NCBI RefSeq assembly: GCF_954871325.1
Contig: NC_088777.1
Location: forward strand, 21,925,366-21,989,365
Length of the DNA stretch: 64,000 nucleotides
Source: Gordionus sp. m RMFG-2023
Taxonomy: Eukaryota; Nematomorpha; Gordioida; Chordodea; Parachordodidae
Reading direction: 5' to 3'
The translations under genes were made by a program, and so were the position numbers. Shown here piece after piece: positions 12,261-24,056 of this stretch; position 1 is the first letter of the stretch, and each line of letters opens with the position of its first letter. The notes beneath the pieces were generated by a model. That model saw only the letters and a program-made list of their open reading frames with translations. It was not told the origin of the DNA and did not search any database.

Positions 12261-13415
12261 TTATAAGGAATAGGCCATTGACTTTGTTGATATTAAGAAT
12301 ATTGATGGCATGACCGTACCAAGATTTTCGATATGAGTAATAATGTTTTTTTTTTGTTCGAAGGTATATGTTTTAGGGCATCTGTTATAATGCTGTGGTA
12401 TGAATGACTTAATGAATGACACAGAAGTTCGAGTTTTCTGTAGGTAAGGAGTCTGTGAAGGGGGAGAATGTTGCAGGAATTCCAAAAATTAAAATTAGAA
12501 ATGATATAAGGGTATTTGATTTTTAAAATATTTTTTAAAGATTTATTAATAAAAACTTGGGTTTTATTTAAATTAGAGTTGGTAAAGTCCCAAGTTTCTA
12601 TACCATAGGTTAATGAAGAAATAAGATAAGTTTTAAAAATTTGAATTTTAAATTTATTTGATAAAAATATTATGCCATAATTTATTAAGAGAAAAAAATT
12701 CTGATTTGGCTTTAGTGAGTTTAGAAGATATGTTAGGTTTAATTGAGCCTTTATAATCAATAATAATGCCTAAACAATTAAGGGATTTAGTGAAAATAAT
12801 ATTATTGTTATTAAATTTAAGATTAAGATTAAAGGGGAGAAGTTGAAAGTATTTTAGTTTTATTAAAGTTAATTTTAAGATTCATTTTAAGGAGAACTAA
12901 AGATATTTTTGTAAATATATTATTTATATAATTTAAGTCTTCGGTAATAATACATATATCGCCTGCGTAACAAAGCCAATCAACGTTGTGAAAGTTGCAA
13001 GAATAAATGAGGTCACTAATTAATAAATTAAGAAAGGAAGGAGAGAGGGGGCATCCTTTTTTGATGCCGCATTTGATTTTGAAGTAAGGTGAAGATAGGT
13101 TATTATGTTTAATATTTAAAATACTGTTTTCATAAATATACATTATAATTTAATAATATTAATATTAATATTATATTTAAAGATGATATTCCAAAGATAT
13201 TGATGCTTTATGGAATCGAATGCTTTAGAAATATCGATAAAAATTAATGTATGTGTCGGTTTTATAAATTTGTGCTTTCTCTAATCTTATTTTAAGTGAA
13301 GTAATTAATTCAATAGTGTTTGGTCCTGGTCTGAAGAATGCTATTATGAATATTTTTGTTAATGTCTTAAAGACAAGAGTTGTATTATGCAAATTTAGTT
13401 TAAAAAATAGTTGTA
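12261..13415 (-). pseudogene. LINE reverse transcriptase, C-terminal half
   Basis: Minus strand. Visible motifs are FFRPGPNT (near 13320), FIDISKAFDSI (RT motif with catalytic Asp, near 13220), GIKKGCPLSPS (13060) and LCYAGDI, the position of the YADD active-site box. Here the first Asp of YADD is replaced by Gly, so the polymerase is catalytically dead. The downstream thumb/connection region shows LTYGIETW. Several frameshifts separate these segments. The N-terminal half of the same protein lies at 20726-22355, beyond the nested insertion. Confidence 0.85.
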
Positions 13416-13911
13416 CTTATATTTGTTATATGCAAAGATAAATTTTACATTTTTATATTTTATGGAATAACATTAATTTAAATGATGGATTTTTATTTTA
13501 TATGTTTATTTCTTCAAAAAATTATTATGTTTAATATTCAAATGATTATAAAAAAAATGAACATATATATAATTCAATTATTTCAATAAAAAACGAGTTG
13601 GAATTTTATAGAAAAGGAAATTGTTTTGTGTTCATAATAGAGATAGAAAGAAAGATTCAGTGTCTTATAAAAAAAAAAAGAAGGTAATACAGTTATTTAA
13701 TAAAAATAAATTAATTAAAGGAGTTTATATCATATTATTTTAGGTTCGTAGAATAGTAAGTGTTTATTAATTAAATTATTATTAAGATTAATCCTTTGTT
13801 TATTTTATATAGATTTTATTTATCTTGATTCCTGTTACGCTCTCCCAAATAACATTAAGCCCCTGAGCAAGTTCGGATTTGTAACAATAAGATTGTAAAT
13901 AAATGTAATTA

Positions 13912-14172
13912 AAGAAACAAGAAAATAACAATTTATATTTTGTTTTAAATAAAATTTTATTTCTACTTTTAAAAATCAAATAAATATAATAATCATATGT
14001 ATAATAATCAACTGGTATATATACTAAAACATTTCAATCAACTAGTATATGTAACAAAACATTTAAATTAATACTCAATAAATTATATCACAAATTTGAA
14101 TAAACAACACATAATGTAAAAAAACATTTAAATAAATTATTTCACAAATTTGAATAAACAACACAATTAACA
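13912..14172 (-). repeat. LTR-like direct repeat, left copy
   Basis: Begins AAAGAAACAAGAAAATAAC and ends AACACAATTAACA. It matches 20466-20725 with a few substitutions and small indels. Confidence 0.7.
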
Positions 14173-15267
14173 TTCACTCCTCGACAAAGCATCAAGTTGC
14201 TGCTCGGTGGGCGCATAAGTCTGTATGAGTCGCGTGAGTCTATACGTTTTCGTAGGTTTGTTAAAATTGTTGTACGTTATCATAATCATAAGGAACAATT
14301 GATCAAATTTAAATATATGGAATACGGCATAAAATTTTAAATTTGGAATAAAAGAATTTGGAATAAAAATTTTGGAGTATGGAATGATAAATATGTAGAA
14401 TTCCGTAAGAATGATAAATCAAAAAAAATTATTATATAATATTTCGCGTTTTTTCAAATTTTGCGTTTTATATATTTTATTTTAATAATTTAAGTTGCGT
14501 TTTAATATTTAATTTATTTTTATTTATTTTCAATCTCCGAGGTTAAAATATGCAAATAAAATATTATGCACATTTCCCTCTCTTAAAAAAAATTTAAATT
14601 TCACACAATATTTTTCTAAAATAATGTTGTTTAATTTTTACATAACCTTTTGTCTTCAAAGCTTAACATTTCCAAAACTTTTTATCACATTCGAGTTATT
14701 TTAAATTTACAATTTTCTAATATGCATTATTATATTTTTTTTTATTTAATCATATGATTTTTATCTATTAAATCTATTAATTCATATGTTTCAATTCAAT
14801 TATATTTTGATAAATAATATTTCTTGTTTAGGATTTTTAATGGTTTAACTTTGTAATATTTTTAATTAAAAATTCATCTTTAGGTAATTCAGTTAATTTA
14901 CAACAATTGGTCATCATCCAAGAAATCAAAAATATCAATATTTCACTAAGAAATTAAGTAAATAATTTTTTTAAGGCTTTTTATGTGTTCAAATATGTCC
15001 ATTATTGATTTACATTTAAGTTATTTTAATAAGTAAATTTACAACATGCCTTTATTTCGGCATAAAATTTTAATTTATAATAACTTTTCTTCTTACGTGG
15101 ATTAGAATAATAAGTAATCATCATTGGTCTCACAATATAAAATTCATAACCTAACATCCAACTTCCATATTGGTTCTTTCATCCTATTTCAATCCAACAT
15201 CCAGAGCCAGGACACCATGAAGAAAGAAGCTTTTTGCATGAAAGAACGTGCTAAGGTTTGATTCTTG
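14173..15267. other. AT-rich spacer of the direct-repeat element
   Basis: Starts with a GC-richer patch (14173-14260, CTGCTCGGTGGGCGC) and is then strongly AT-rich. No open frame with family resemblance. Confidence 0.5.
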
Positions 15268-15484
15268 GTCATTTCAATAGATAAGGTAGTCATCACAATA
15301 GGTAGTCATCACAATAGGTAGTCATCACAATAGGTAGTCATCTCAATAGATAAGGTAGTCATCTCAATAGATAAGGTAGTCATCTCAATAGGTAGTCATC
15401 TCAATAGATTAAGCAATCATCACAATAGGAAGTCATATAGGTAGTCATCTCAATAGGTTAAGCAGTCATCACAATAGGTGGTCA
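15268..15484. repeat. 16-bp minisatellite, left part
   Basis: Tandem AGGTAGTCATCACAAT units with CTCAAT and GATAAGGTAG variants. The array is interrupted at GGTGGTCA by the foldback element and resumes at 20091. Confidence 0.92.
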
Positions 15485-16030
15485 TAGTGTTGTTAAAACG
15501 CCGCGAGTCGCGACCCCGACCCAAAGCTCGGGTCGTTTTATTCGACTCCGACTCAATGTTTGGGTCGTTTTTTTCGACTTCGACCCGAGTTCAAGCCGAA
15601 AAAAACGACTTCGACCCAAAATATGGGTCGTTTTTTTCGACTCCGACCCAAGTCCAAGCCGAAAAAAACGACCTCGACCCAAAATTTGGGTCGTTTTTTA
15701 CGACTCCGACTCAAAATTTGGGTCGTATTTTTCGACTCAAACTTGAAATTTGGGTCGTATTTTTTGACTTAAACTTGAAGTTTGGGTCGTATTTTTCGAC
15801 TAAAACTTGAAGTTTGGGTCGTATTTTTCGACTCTAACTCAAAGTTTGGGTCGTTTTTCTGACTCAGACTCAAACATCGGGTCGTTTTATTCAATCCGAC
15901 CCAAAATATGGATCTTTCTTTTTAAAGACGACTTAAAGTTAGGGTTGCTTTTTTTCACCCCTAACTCAATATCTAGATCATTTTTTTCGACCAAAAGTCA
16001 AATAACATTTAGTATATATTAATATTATAG
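15485..16030. repeat. Foldback outer arm, left (GGGTCG/CGACCC iterons)
   Basis: Iterated units of GGGTCG, a T-run, CGACT and CGACCCAAA. Each pair of half-sites is itself a palindrome. It is the reverse complement of 19500-20090. Long frames on both strands through this block are periodicity artefacts. Confidence 0.88.
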
Positions 16031-16079
16031 GCGGGAATTACTTAAAGCTTCTTTAAATTATAATGCTCTGATTAACTAT

Positions 16080-17903
16080 TCATCATAGTTATATTTTAAA
16101 ATTTTTAAGTGATGTACCATAGAAAAGTGCCATTTGTCATGATAATTATTTATGAACTTTTTTAAATGAAATAGAAAAATATATATTGTAGACATGTTAA
16201 ATCAAAATTTCAGTGATGATGTACCATAGATAAGTGGTAATTGTCATAATCGCTATTTTTGAACTTTTTTGAGTTTTTTTAAAGCAAATTGCTAAAAATA
16301 TATATTCTAAACATGTTAAATTAAAAATTCAGTGAGGATGTATCATAGATAGGTGACAATTGTCATAATCGCTATTTTTGAACTTTTTTCAATTTTTTTA
16401 AAGGAAATAGCAAAAAATATATATTCTAACCATGTTAAATTAAAAATTCAGTGAGGATGTATCATAGATATGTGACAATTGTCATAATCGCTATTTTTGA
16501 ACTTTTTCAAATTTTTTTAAAGGAAATATCTAAATATATATATTCTAAACATGTTAAATTAAAAATTCAGTGAGGATGTATCATAGATAGGTGACAATTG
16601 TCATAATCGCTATTTTTGAACTTTTTCAAATTTTTTTAAAGGAAATAGCTAAAAATATATATTCTAAACATGTTAAAATAAAATTTCAGTGAGGAGGTAT
16701 CATAGATAGGTGACAATTGTCATAATCCCTATTTTTGAACTTTTTCAAATTTTTTTAAAGGAAATAGCTAAAAATATATATTGTAAAGATGTTAAAATAA
16801 AATTTCAGTGAAGATGTACCATAGAAAAGTGACAATTGTCATAATCGCTATTTTTGAACTTTTTCAAATTTTTTTAAAGGAAATAGCTAAAAATATATAT
16901 TCTAAACATGTTAAATTAAAATTTCAGTGAGGATGTATCATAGATAGGTGACAATTGTCATAATCGCTATTTTTAAACTTTTTCAAATTTTTTTAAAGGA
17001 AATATCTAAAAATATATATTCTAAACATGTTAAATTAAAAATTCAGTGAGGATGTATCATAGATAGGTGACAATTGTCATAATCGCTATTTTTGAACTTT
17101 TTCAAATTTTTTTAAAGGAAATAGCTAAAAATATATATTGTAAAGATGTTAAAATAAAATTTCAGTGAAGATGTACCAAAGAAAAGTGACAATTGTCATA
17201 ATCGCTATTTTTGAACTTTTTCAAATTTTTTTAAAGGAAATAGCTAAAAATATATATTTTAAACATGTTAAATTAAAATTTCAGTGAGGATGTATCATAG
17301 ATAGGTGACAATTGTCATAATCGCTATTTTTAAACTTTTTCAAATTTTTTTAAAGGAAATATCTAAAAATATATATTCTAAACATGTTAAATTAAAAATT
17401 CAGTGAGGATGTATCATAGATAGGTAACAATTGTCATAATCGCTATTTTTGAACTTTTTCAAATTTTTTTAAAGGAAATAGCTAAAAATATATATTGTAA
17501 AGATGTTAAAATAAAATTTCAGTGAAGATGTACCATAGAAAAGTGACAATTGTCATAATCGCTATTTTTGAACTTTTTTCAATTATTTTAAAGGAAATAG
17601 GAAAAAATATATATTCTAAAAATGTTAAATTAAAAATTCAGTGAGGATGTATCATAGATATGTGACAATTGTCATAATCGCTATTTTTGAACTTTTTCAA
17701 ATTTTTTTAAAGGAAACATCTTAAAATATATATTCTAAACATATTAAATTTAAAATTCAGTGAGGATGTATCATATATAGATGACAATTGTCATAATCAC
17801 TATTTTTGAACTTTTTCAAATTTTTTTAAAGGAAATATCTAAAAATATATATTCTAAACATGTTAAATTAAAAATTCAGTGAGGATGTATCATAGATAGG
17901 TGA
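16080..17903 (+). repeat. Foldback inner arm, left: ~120-bp tandem units
   Basis: About 15 units with period 119-120 bp. Each contains TTCAGTGAGGATGTATCATAG, then the palindrome ACAATTGT, then TCGCTATTTTTGAAC. Variants such as AAGATGTACCATAG alternate with the main type, indicating expansion of two- or three-unit blocks. Confidence 0.92.
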
Positions 17904-19430
17904 CTTTAACATGTTTAGAATATATATTTTTAGCTATCTCCTTTAAAAAAATTTGAAAAAGTTCAAAAATAGCGATTATGACAATTGTCACCTATCTATG
18001 ATACATCCTCACTGAAATTTTAATTTAACATGTTTAGAATATATATTTTTAGCTATTTCCTTTAAAAAAATTTGAAAAAGTTCAAAAATAGCGATTGTGA
18101 CAATTGTCACCTATCTATGATACATCCTCACTGAATTTTTAATTTAACATGTTTAGAATATATATTTTTAGATATTTCCTTTAAAAAAATTTGAAAAAGT
18201 TCAAAAATAGCGATTATGACAATTGTCACCTATCTATGATACATCCTCACTGAATTTTTAATTTAACATGTTTAGAATATATATTTTTAGATATTTCCTT
18301 TAAAAAAATTTGAAAAAGTTTAAAAATAGCGATTATGACAATTGTCACCTATCTATGATACATCCTCACTGAAATTTTAATTTAACATGTTTAGAATATA
18401 TATTTTTAGCTATTTCCTTTAAAAAAAATTGAAAAAGTTCAAAAATAGCGATTATGACAATTGTCACCTATCTATGATACATCCTCACTGAATTTTTAAT
18501 TTAACATATTTAGAATATATATTTTTAGATATTTCCTTTAAAAAAATTTGAAAAAGTTCAAAAATAGCGATTATGACAATTGTCACCTATATATGATACA
18601 TCCTCACTGAATTTTAAATTTAACATGTTTAGAATATATATTTTAAGATGTTTCCTTTAAAAAAATTTGAAAAAGTTTAAAAATAGCGATTATGACAATT
18701 GTCACCTATCTATGATACATCCTCACTGAAATTTTAATTTAACATGTTTAGAATATATATTTTTAGCTATTTCCTTTAAAAAAATTTGAAAAAGTTCAAA
18801 AATAGCGATTATGACAATTGTCACCTATCTATGATACATCCTCACTGAATTTTTAATTTAACATGTTTAGAATATATATTTTTAGATATTTCCTTTAAAA
18901 AAATTTGAAAAAGTTCAAAAATAGCGATTATGACAATTGTCACCTATATATGATACATCCTCACTGAATTTTAAATTTAACATGTTTAGAATATATATTT
19001 TAAGATGTTTCCTTTAAAAAAATTTGAAAAAGTTCAAAAATAGCGATTATGACAATTGTCACATATCTATGATACATCCTCACTGAATTTTTAATTTAAC
19101 ATGGTTAGAATATATATTTTTTGCTATTTCCTTTAAAAAAATTGAAAAAAGTTCAAAAATAGCGATTATGACAATTGTCACCTATCTATGATACATCCTC
19201 ACTGAATTTTTAATTTAACATGTTTAGAATATATTTTTAGCAATTTGCTTTAAAAAACTCAAAAAAGTTCAAAAATAGCGATTATGACAATTACCACTTA
19301 TCTATGGTACATCATCACTGAAATTTTGATTTAACATGTCTACAATATATATTTTTATCTATTTCATTTAAAAAAGTTCAAAAATAATTATCATGACAAA
19401 TGGCACTTTTCTATGGTACATCAATTAAAA
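17904..19430 (-). repeat. Foldback inner arm, right: inverted ~120-bp tandem units
   Basis: The same unit in opposite orientation, about 13 copies. Unit order and variants partly mirror the left arm, including the outermost diverged unit (GGTACATCA). This implies duplication of the whole arm rather than independent growth. Confidence 0.92.
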
Positions 19431-19499
19431 ATTTTAAAATATAACTATGATGAATAGTTAATAGCATTATAATTTAAAGAAGCTTTAAGTAACTTTCCC

Positions 19500-20090
19500 G
19501 CCTATAATATTAATATATACTAAATGTTATTTGACTTTTGGTCGAAAAAAATGATCTAGATAATTGGGTTAGGGGTGAAAAAAAGCAACCCTAACTTTAA
19601 GTCGTCTTTAAAAAAAAAGATCCATATTTTGGGTCGGATTGAATAAAACGACCCGATGTTTGAGTCTGAGTCAGAAAAACGACCCAAACTTTGAGTTGGA
19701 GTCGAAAAATACGACCCAAACTTCAAGTTTGAGTCAAAAAATACGACCCAAACTTCATGTTTTAGTCGAAAAAAACAACCCGAACTTCAAGTTTGAGTCG
19801 AAAAATATGACCCAAACTTCAAGTTTAAGTCGAAAAATACGACCCAAATTTTGAGTCGGAGTCGTAAAAAACGACCCATATTTTGGGTCGAGGTCGTTTT
19901 TTTCGGCTTGGACTTGGGTCGGAGTCGAAAAAAACGACCCATATTTTGGGTCGAAGTCGTTTTTTTCGGCTTGAACTCTGGTCGAAGTCGTAAAAAACGA
20001 CCAAAACTTTGAGTTGGAGTCGAAAAAAACGACCCAAAATTTGGGTGAGCTCTGTTCGAGCCGACTCGGCTAAGCCGATTAACAACACTA
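19500..20090. repeat. Foldback outer arm, right
   Basis: Reverse complement of 15485-16030, ending in GCTAAGCCGATTAACAACACTA-type sequence. The arms differ near the tips (GTCGCGAC on the left, GAGCCGACTCGGC on the right). Confidence 0.88.
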
Positions 20091-20339
20091 GGTGGTCATC
20101 ACAATAGGTAGTCATCACAATAGGTAGTCATCACAATAGGTAGTCATCACAATAGGTAGTCATCACAATAAGTAGTCATATCAATAGATAAGGTAGTCAT
20201 CTCAATAGGTAGTCATCTCAATAGGTTAAGCAGTCATCACAATAGGTTAAGCAGTCATCACAATAGGTAGTCATCACAATAGGTAGTCATCACAATAGGT
20301 AGTCATCACAATAGGTAGTCATATCAATAGATAAGGTAG
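20091..20339. repeat. 16-bp minisatellite, right part
   Basis: Continuation of the 15268-15484 array after the TSD copy GGTGGTCA. Units are mostly AGGTAGTCATCACAAT. Confidence 0.92.
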
Positions 20340-20465
20340 TGAATAATATTTGACTATATATATTTTTTTTAAAAACAAGTCATGTCCTTCGAATTTAATT
20401 TAATTTTTTTTTAATTTTAGGCAAATTTTATATATTTTCTTCTTTTTTTTTTACAAAAACGTACA
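20340..20465. other. AT-rich spacer with pyrimidine tract
   Basis: AT-rich interior of the direct-repeat element. It ends in a T/C-rich run (about 20436-20452) beside the right direct repeat. No coding signal. Confidence 0.5.
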
Positions 20466-20725
20466 TAAAAGAAACAAGAAAATAACAATTTATATTTTGT
20501 TTTAAATAAAATTTTATTTCTACTTTTAAAAATCAAATAAATATAATAATCATATGTATAATAATAACTGGTATATATACTAAAACATTTCAATCAACTG
20601 GTATATGTAACAAATTTAAATTAATACTCAATAAATTATATCACAAATTTGAATAAACAACACAATATGTAAAAAAACATTTAAATAAATTATTTCACAA
20701 ATTCGAATAAACAATACAATTAACA
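20466..20725 (-). repeat. LTR-like direct repeat, right copy
   Basis: Match to 13912-14172. It ends AATACAATTAACA, directly followed by LINE reverse-transcriptase sequence on the minus strand. Confidence 0.7.
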
Positions 20726-22355
20726 TGTAGTAAATATCTTGTAAAAAGGGGAAGAAAGAGTTATACTTCTGTAATCATGGATAGTGGAAGGATTTGGGAA
20801 TTTAGGTAGGTTAATGATGGTGGTGGATTTACACCAATTGGTAGATAGGATTGTTGAATATTATATAGTATTTAAAGTAGGAAAGATAATATCGGTGATA
20901 GTATTTGGAAATATTTTTAATATTTCATTATGAATATTATCATCAGGTGATTTATGTTTTTTTAGATTTTTTATAATATTAATAAAATCATTTTTGTTGA
21001 GGGGGAAGGGGGGAGTAGTAATAAGTTGAGATGAAGATAAGGAAGAGGGACAGGGAAATTTGTTATTAAAAAGTGATCTATAATGATCTACGAAAATGTT
21101 TAATTGATCTAAAAGATTTTTTATAATAATTTTACCAATTTTCAAGTTATTATTTTTTTATCATTGGAAGAAGTGATGAATTTTAATGTTTTAAACGCAT
21201 TATATAGACCGTTATTACGTTTAAATTCAGAGATATTATTAATTCTATTTTTAAGAAAATTTCTTTTATCTCTTCTTATTGATTTTTTAATAATTTTAAG
21301 TTTGGTTTTAATATGTTCCTTTTTTCTAGTTTGTTTTTTTATATTTTTATTGGGTAAAGAGTTGATTAGGTTGGAAGTATGAAGACTTAGCCAATCAGGG
21401 TAAATGGTTTTAATATTTAAGTGAAGATTTGCAGAATTGATAATGGAATTTTGAATATTGTTCCATGAATTGTTATTATTGATTGATTTGACACTTGAAT
21501 GATATTTATTAGCTAATGTTTGGATATTTAAATTATTGATGTTATATTTTTTTTTTGGTTGGAAGGTATAGATTTTTTGAATTGGTAATATTAAGATTTC
21601 TTAATAATGAGGGTTTAATGAAAAGTTGTAGACCAATAGGACGATGGTCAGATAAGAAATCTATCTCATTGAGAATTATAATATTTTGAATAAAAAAATT
21701 CATTTTAATACTAGTGGGAAAAAAATAAAGTTGACTTTTGTATAATGAATTGGGTTTGAAATAAGTAAAATAATTATTGTTTTTTGTTTAAAAAAAGAAT
21801 TAATAATTCTAAGGTTGAATTTTTTACAGGTTTCAATAATATTTTTACCGTTTTGATTAGTTTTTTGATCTAGTGCAGCAAAACCTATAGTATTATTTCT
21901 ATATTCGTTACCTATTTCCATATTAAAGTCGCCACCTATAATGATAAAATGATTGGTATTTATTTGTTTAAGGTGGCTGTTTAGAGAATTAATGAAATTA
22001 GGATATTCTGAATAATTGGCCGGAGCATAAATATTAATAAGATGTGTGATTTTTCCTTTAGTTTTTAGTGTAATTGAAGAAATGCGATTACTGATTGGAG
22101 TGAAATTGGATGTATATTTTAGAATAAAATCTTTAATAATAAATGATACACCATTATGATAGTTGGAAGAATTAGAATTGAAGATTGTATAGCCTCTTAA
22201 TTTTTTAATTAAATTATTAGTTATTAAAGTTTCTCGTGTCATTAATATAAAAATATCTTTTTCTTCCATTAAGTTTCTTAATATTGTAATTTTATTTAGT
22301 AAACCAGGTATACTATAAGATTAAATAATTAATTTTTTATTTAAAGACATAATTT
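20726..22355 (-). pseudogene. LINE endonuclease and N-terminal reverse transcriptase
   Basis: Minus strand. The endonuclease (about 22355-21700) shows INIYAPANY, then IIIGGDFNME, a core motif of APE-type nucleases with the metal-binding Asp and Asn. An in-frame stop at 22321-22323 separates the likely start (MSLNKKLII) from MEEKDIF. RT begins at about 21145 with LKKHKSPDDNI and continues to YRSITLSS and FYKIF near 20740, where the insertion cuts it. The endonuclease would nick target DNA and the RT would prime there. Several frame breaks make it non-functional. Confidence 0.85.
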
Positions 22356-22475
22356 TAAGAAAAAGATAATTGTAAAAAATTAAGTTTTGATTTTTATTAG
22401 ATAAATTAAAAATGAAAGCTGACAATTTGATTTTATTTAGAAATGAAGAGGAAAAAAAATACAGACAATTTAATT

Positions 22476-22589
22476 TATATGTCATATATAAATGTACAAT
22501 ACCGACAATACGCGATCGATCGATATAATAAATAATAATAATATCTTTTTTTGATTGATTGAGAGACAATCTTCACATCAACTACAACA
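22476..22589 (-). repeat. Gypsy B 3' LTR, proximal piece
   Basis: Continues the LTR cut at 11617. It contains GTACAATACCGACAATACGCG and ends CAACTACAACA. A polypurine tract follows directly at 22590-22601 (minus-strand ATAAGGGGAAGG). Confidence 0.88.
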
Positions 22590-22659
22590 CCTTCCCCTTA
22601 TATCAATCCCATTATATATCATCAACAAATCAAACACCCCCCTTCTCCAACATCCATAT

Positions 22660-23560
22660 CCAATCATCTATCTGTCCTTGAAACCATTCATCAGACATCA
22701 TTCGATCTTGAACCAATTCATCTACATCATAGCAATAGCAAATCATCATTTCAGCTTGCATATTCATACCAGACATCACTCGATCCAATCGTCCTTGAAA
22801 CCATTTATCAGACATCATTCGATCTTGAACCAATTCATCTACATCATAGCAAATCACCATTTCAGCTTGCATATTCATATCAGACATCACTCGATCCAAT
22901 CATCCTTGAAACCATTTATCAGACATCATTCGATCAGACATCACTCGATCCAATCATCCATCTGTCCTTGAAACCAACATCATTCGATCTTGAACTAATT
23001 CATCAGACATCATTCTTATTCCATAAACTGTGTATCCTATCCTCCCGTTTGACCATTCATCATATCATTTGACCATTGACCCACAACCTTTTGACCATTC
23101 ACCCTATCCTTTGCCCATTGACCAACCTCTATCCATTTGATTCCCATTTAATTGACAATTCCCATTGACCATTCCATCTTACCCCATCTCCATCTTCCAT
23201 GCTATCATTTCATTTACATCTCAGTTACTCACCTGATCCACATTTCTTCCTCACATGTCATTTGATTATCCACTTGTATAATTATTACTGTATCCTTCAC
23301 ATTATTTATCCTACATCTAACAATTGACAATTTTCATTGACCATTTCAATCTTCCATGCTATCATTTCATTTACATCTCGTTGCTCATCTGATCCACACT
23401 AAACATCTAATTACATCATTGCCCATCTTTCCCCTTATGTTACTTTCTTCCTCACATGTCATTTGACCATTCATCATATCATTTGACCATTGTATCCTTC
23501 CATTTTATAATCCATTTGACCATTGACAATTCTTTTTCATCTAACCCTAGATATTTTGTC
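22660..23560. repeat. Degenerate tandem repeats in the Gypsy B 3' region
   Basis: About three units of ~120 bp (22676-23010) share TCCTTGAAACCATT, CAGACATCATTCGATC and CAGCTTGCATATTCATA. A looser field of CATTTGACCATTGAC iterations follows to 23560. Both strands lack G or C asymmetrically, so long frames appear by chance. This lies between integrase and the 3' LTR of Gypsy B, where no gene was found. Confidence 0.8.
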
Positions 23561-23770
23561 CCATTTTCACTACCTCCAATCTTTCTTTTTTTCTAAAATC
23601 TTTTTTCTAACATTTTTTTATCCTTTTCTTTCCTTTATATTATTTAACTTCATAATTTTTTTTTTTAATTTTTTCTTCTTCTTTTTTTTTTAATTTTTTT
23701 TTTTATTCTTCCTTTTTTTAAAAAATTTTTTTTTTAATTCTTCAATTCTTTTTTCTTTTTTAACTTCATA
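23561..23770. repeat. Polypyrimidine tract
   Basis: About 200 bp of almost pure T with interspersed C and A on the plus strand. Low complexity. Confidence 0.85.
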
Positions 23771-23778
23771 GTTTTTTT

Positions 23779-23866
23779 CAGAGTTGTACAAAAGATCTTC
23801 TTTGAAGATTTCTGAGCGAGATCTAGCTTTGAAGATCTTTTTATTTTGAGCAAATGTACAACTCTG
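23779..23866. mobile_element. 88-bp hAT micro-MITE
   Basis: Inverted ends CAGAGTTGTACA and TGTACAACTCTG. Flanks GTTTTTTT at 23771-23778 and 23867-23874 form an 8-bp TSD, though a low-complexity one. Inside, AGATCTTC and GAAGATCT blocks repeat, so almost the whole element can pair with itself. Confidence 0.8.
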
Positions 23867-23882
23867 GTTTTTTTGTTTTTTT

Positions 23883-24056
23883 TAAAACATAACAACATCT
23901 TGCCAATACCAATATGAATTATTTTATACATATAACATTGTTTTCCAAAAACTATACATAATATGTAATCATTAAAACAGCATCTTGCCATTACCAATAT
24001 CAATTATTTTATACATATAACATTATTTTCCAAAAACTATACATAATATTTAATCA
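23883..24056. repeat. Two-copy ~86-bp tandem duplication
   Basis: Copies start near 23893 and 23979 (CATCTTGCCAATACC and CATCTTGCCATTACC) and share TTATACATATAACATT and CCAAAAACTATACATAATAT. Confidence 0.8.

Larger units (their letters stand above)
15485..20090. mobile_element. 4.6-kb foldback element with hAT-type TSD
   Basis: Termini TAGTGTTGTTAA (15485) and TTAACAACACTA (20090) are flanked by perfect 8-bp TSDs GGTGGTCA (15477-15484 and 20091-20098). The whole interior is one giant inverted repeat. The outer arms, about 550-590 bp each, consist of repeated GGGTCG and CGACCC blocks. The inner arms consist of ~120-bp tandem units, about 15 in one orientation (16080-17903) and 13 in the other (17904-19430). 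Only about 36 nt (17868-17903) separate the innermost complementary blocks, so either strand could fold into a hairpin with ~2.2-kb arms. It encodes nothing recognisable. The TSD length and terminus point to hAT mobilisation. Confidence 0.92.
13420..20725 (-). mobile_element. Segment bounded by ~260-bp direct repeats, inserted in the LINE
   Basis: Direct repeats at 13912-14172 and 20466-20725 are near-identical and share the end CAATTAACA. Read on the minus strand the repeat starts TGTTAATTG, and GAGGAGTGAA lies directly before the left copy, like a polypurine tract before a 3' LTR. This suggests a minus-strand LTR element whose left edge may reach 13880 (TGTAACAATAAG) or further. No coding domain is visible in its interior, only a 16-bp minisatellite and the foldback element. 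The LINE reading resumes on both sides. The exact left boundary could not be fixed. Confidence 0.5.
11618..22475 (-). mobile_element. APE-type LINE retrotransposon, itself interrupted
   Basis: Minus-strand LINE inserted in the Gypsy B LTR. Flanking copies CATATGACATATAT (11604-11617) and TATATGTCATATAT (22476-22489) form an imperfect ~14-bp TSD, usual for LINEs. From the 5' end come an exonuclease-endonuclease-phosphatase domain (about 22355-21700), the start of RT (about 21145-20726), then the rest of RT and the C-terminal domain (about 13415-12261), then a ~640-bp 3' UTR. The RT is split by a later insertion between about 13420 and 20725. No poly-A tail is seen at the 3' end; the element stops in GGATGGG on the minus strand. 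The clade is not resolved; CR1/L2/Jockey-like groups fit the YGIETW motif. Confidence 0.88.

Noticed and set aside
13830-13900. tRNA-like or primer-site-like GC patch (CTGTTACGCTCTCCC)
   Set aside because: No cloverleaf could be formed and it does not sit next to a defined LTR edge.
15478-16022. Overlapping open frames on both strands (repetitive Phe/Ser/Lys-rich peptides)
   Set aside because: They lie in the GGGTCG/CGACCC iteron arm of the foldback element, and the peptide periodicity simply follows the DNA repeat. The mirror frames at 19639-20118 arise the same way.
16080-19430. Regular repeats resembling a CRISPR array
   Set aside because: Units are ~120 bp, tandem without unique spacers, inverted around a centre, and bounded by transposon TSDs in a eukaryotic context.
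22555-22971. 138-residue His/Ile-rich frame and its minus-strand counterpart
   Set aside because: Both run through a tandem repeat with skewed composition, with no motif or start context. They are repeat artefacts.
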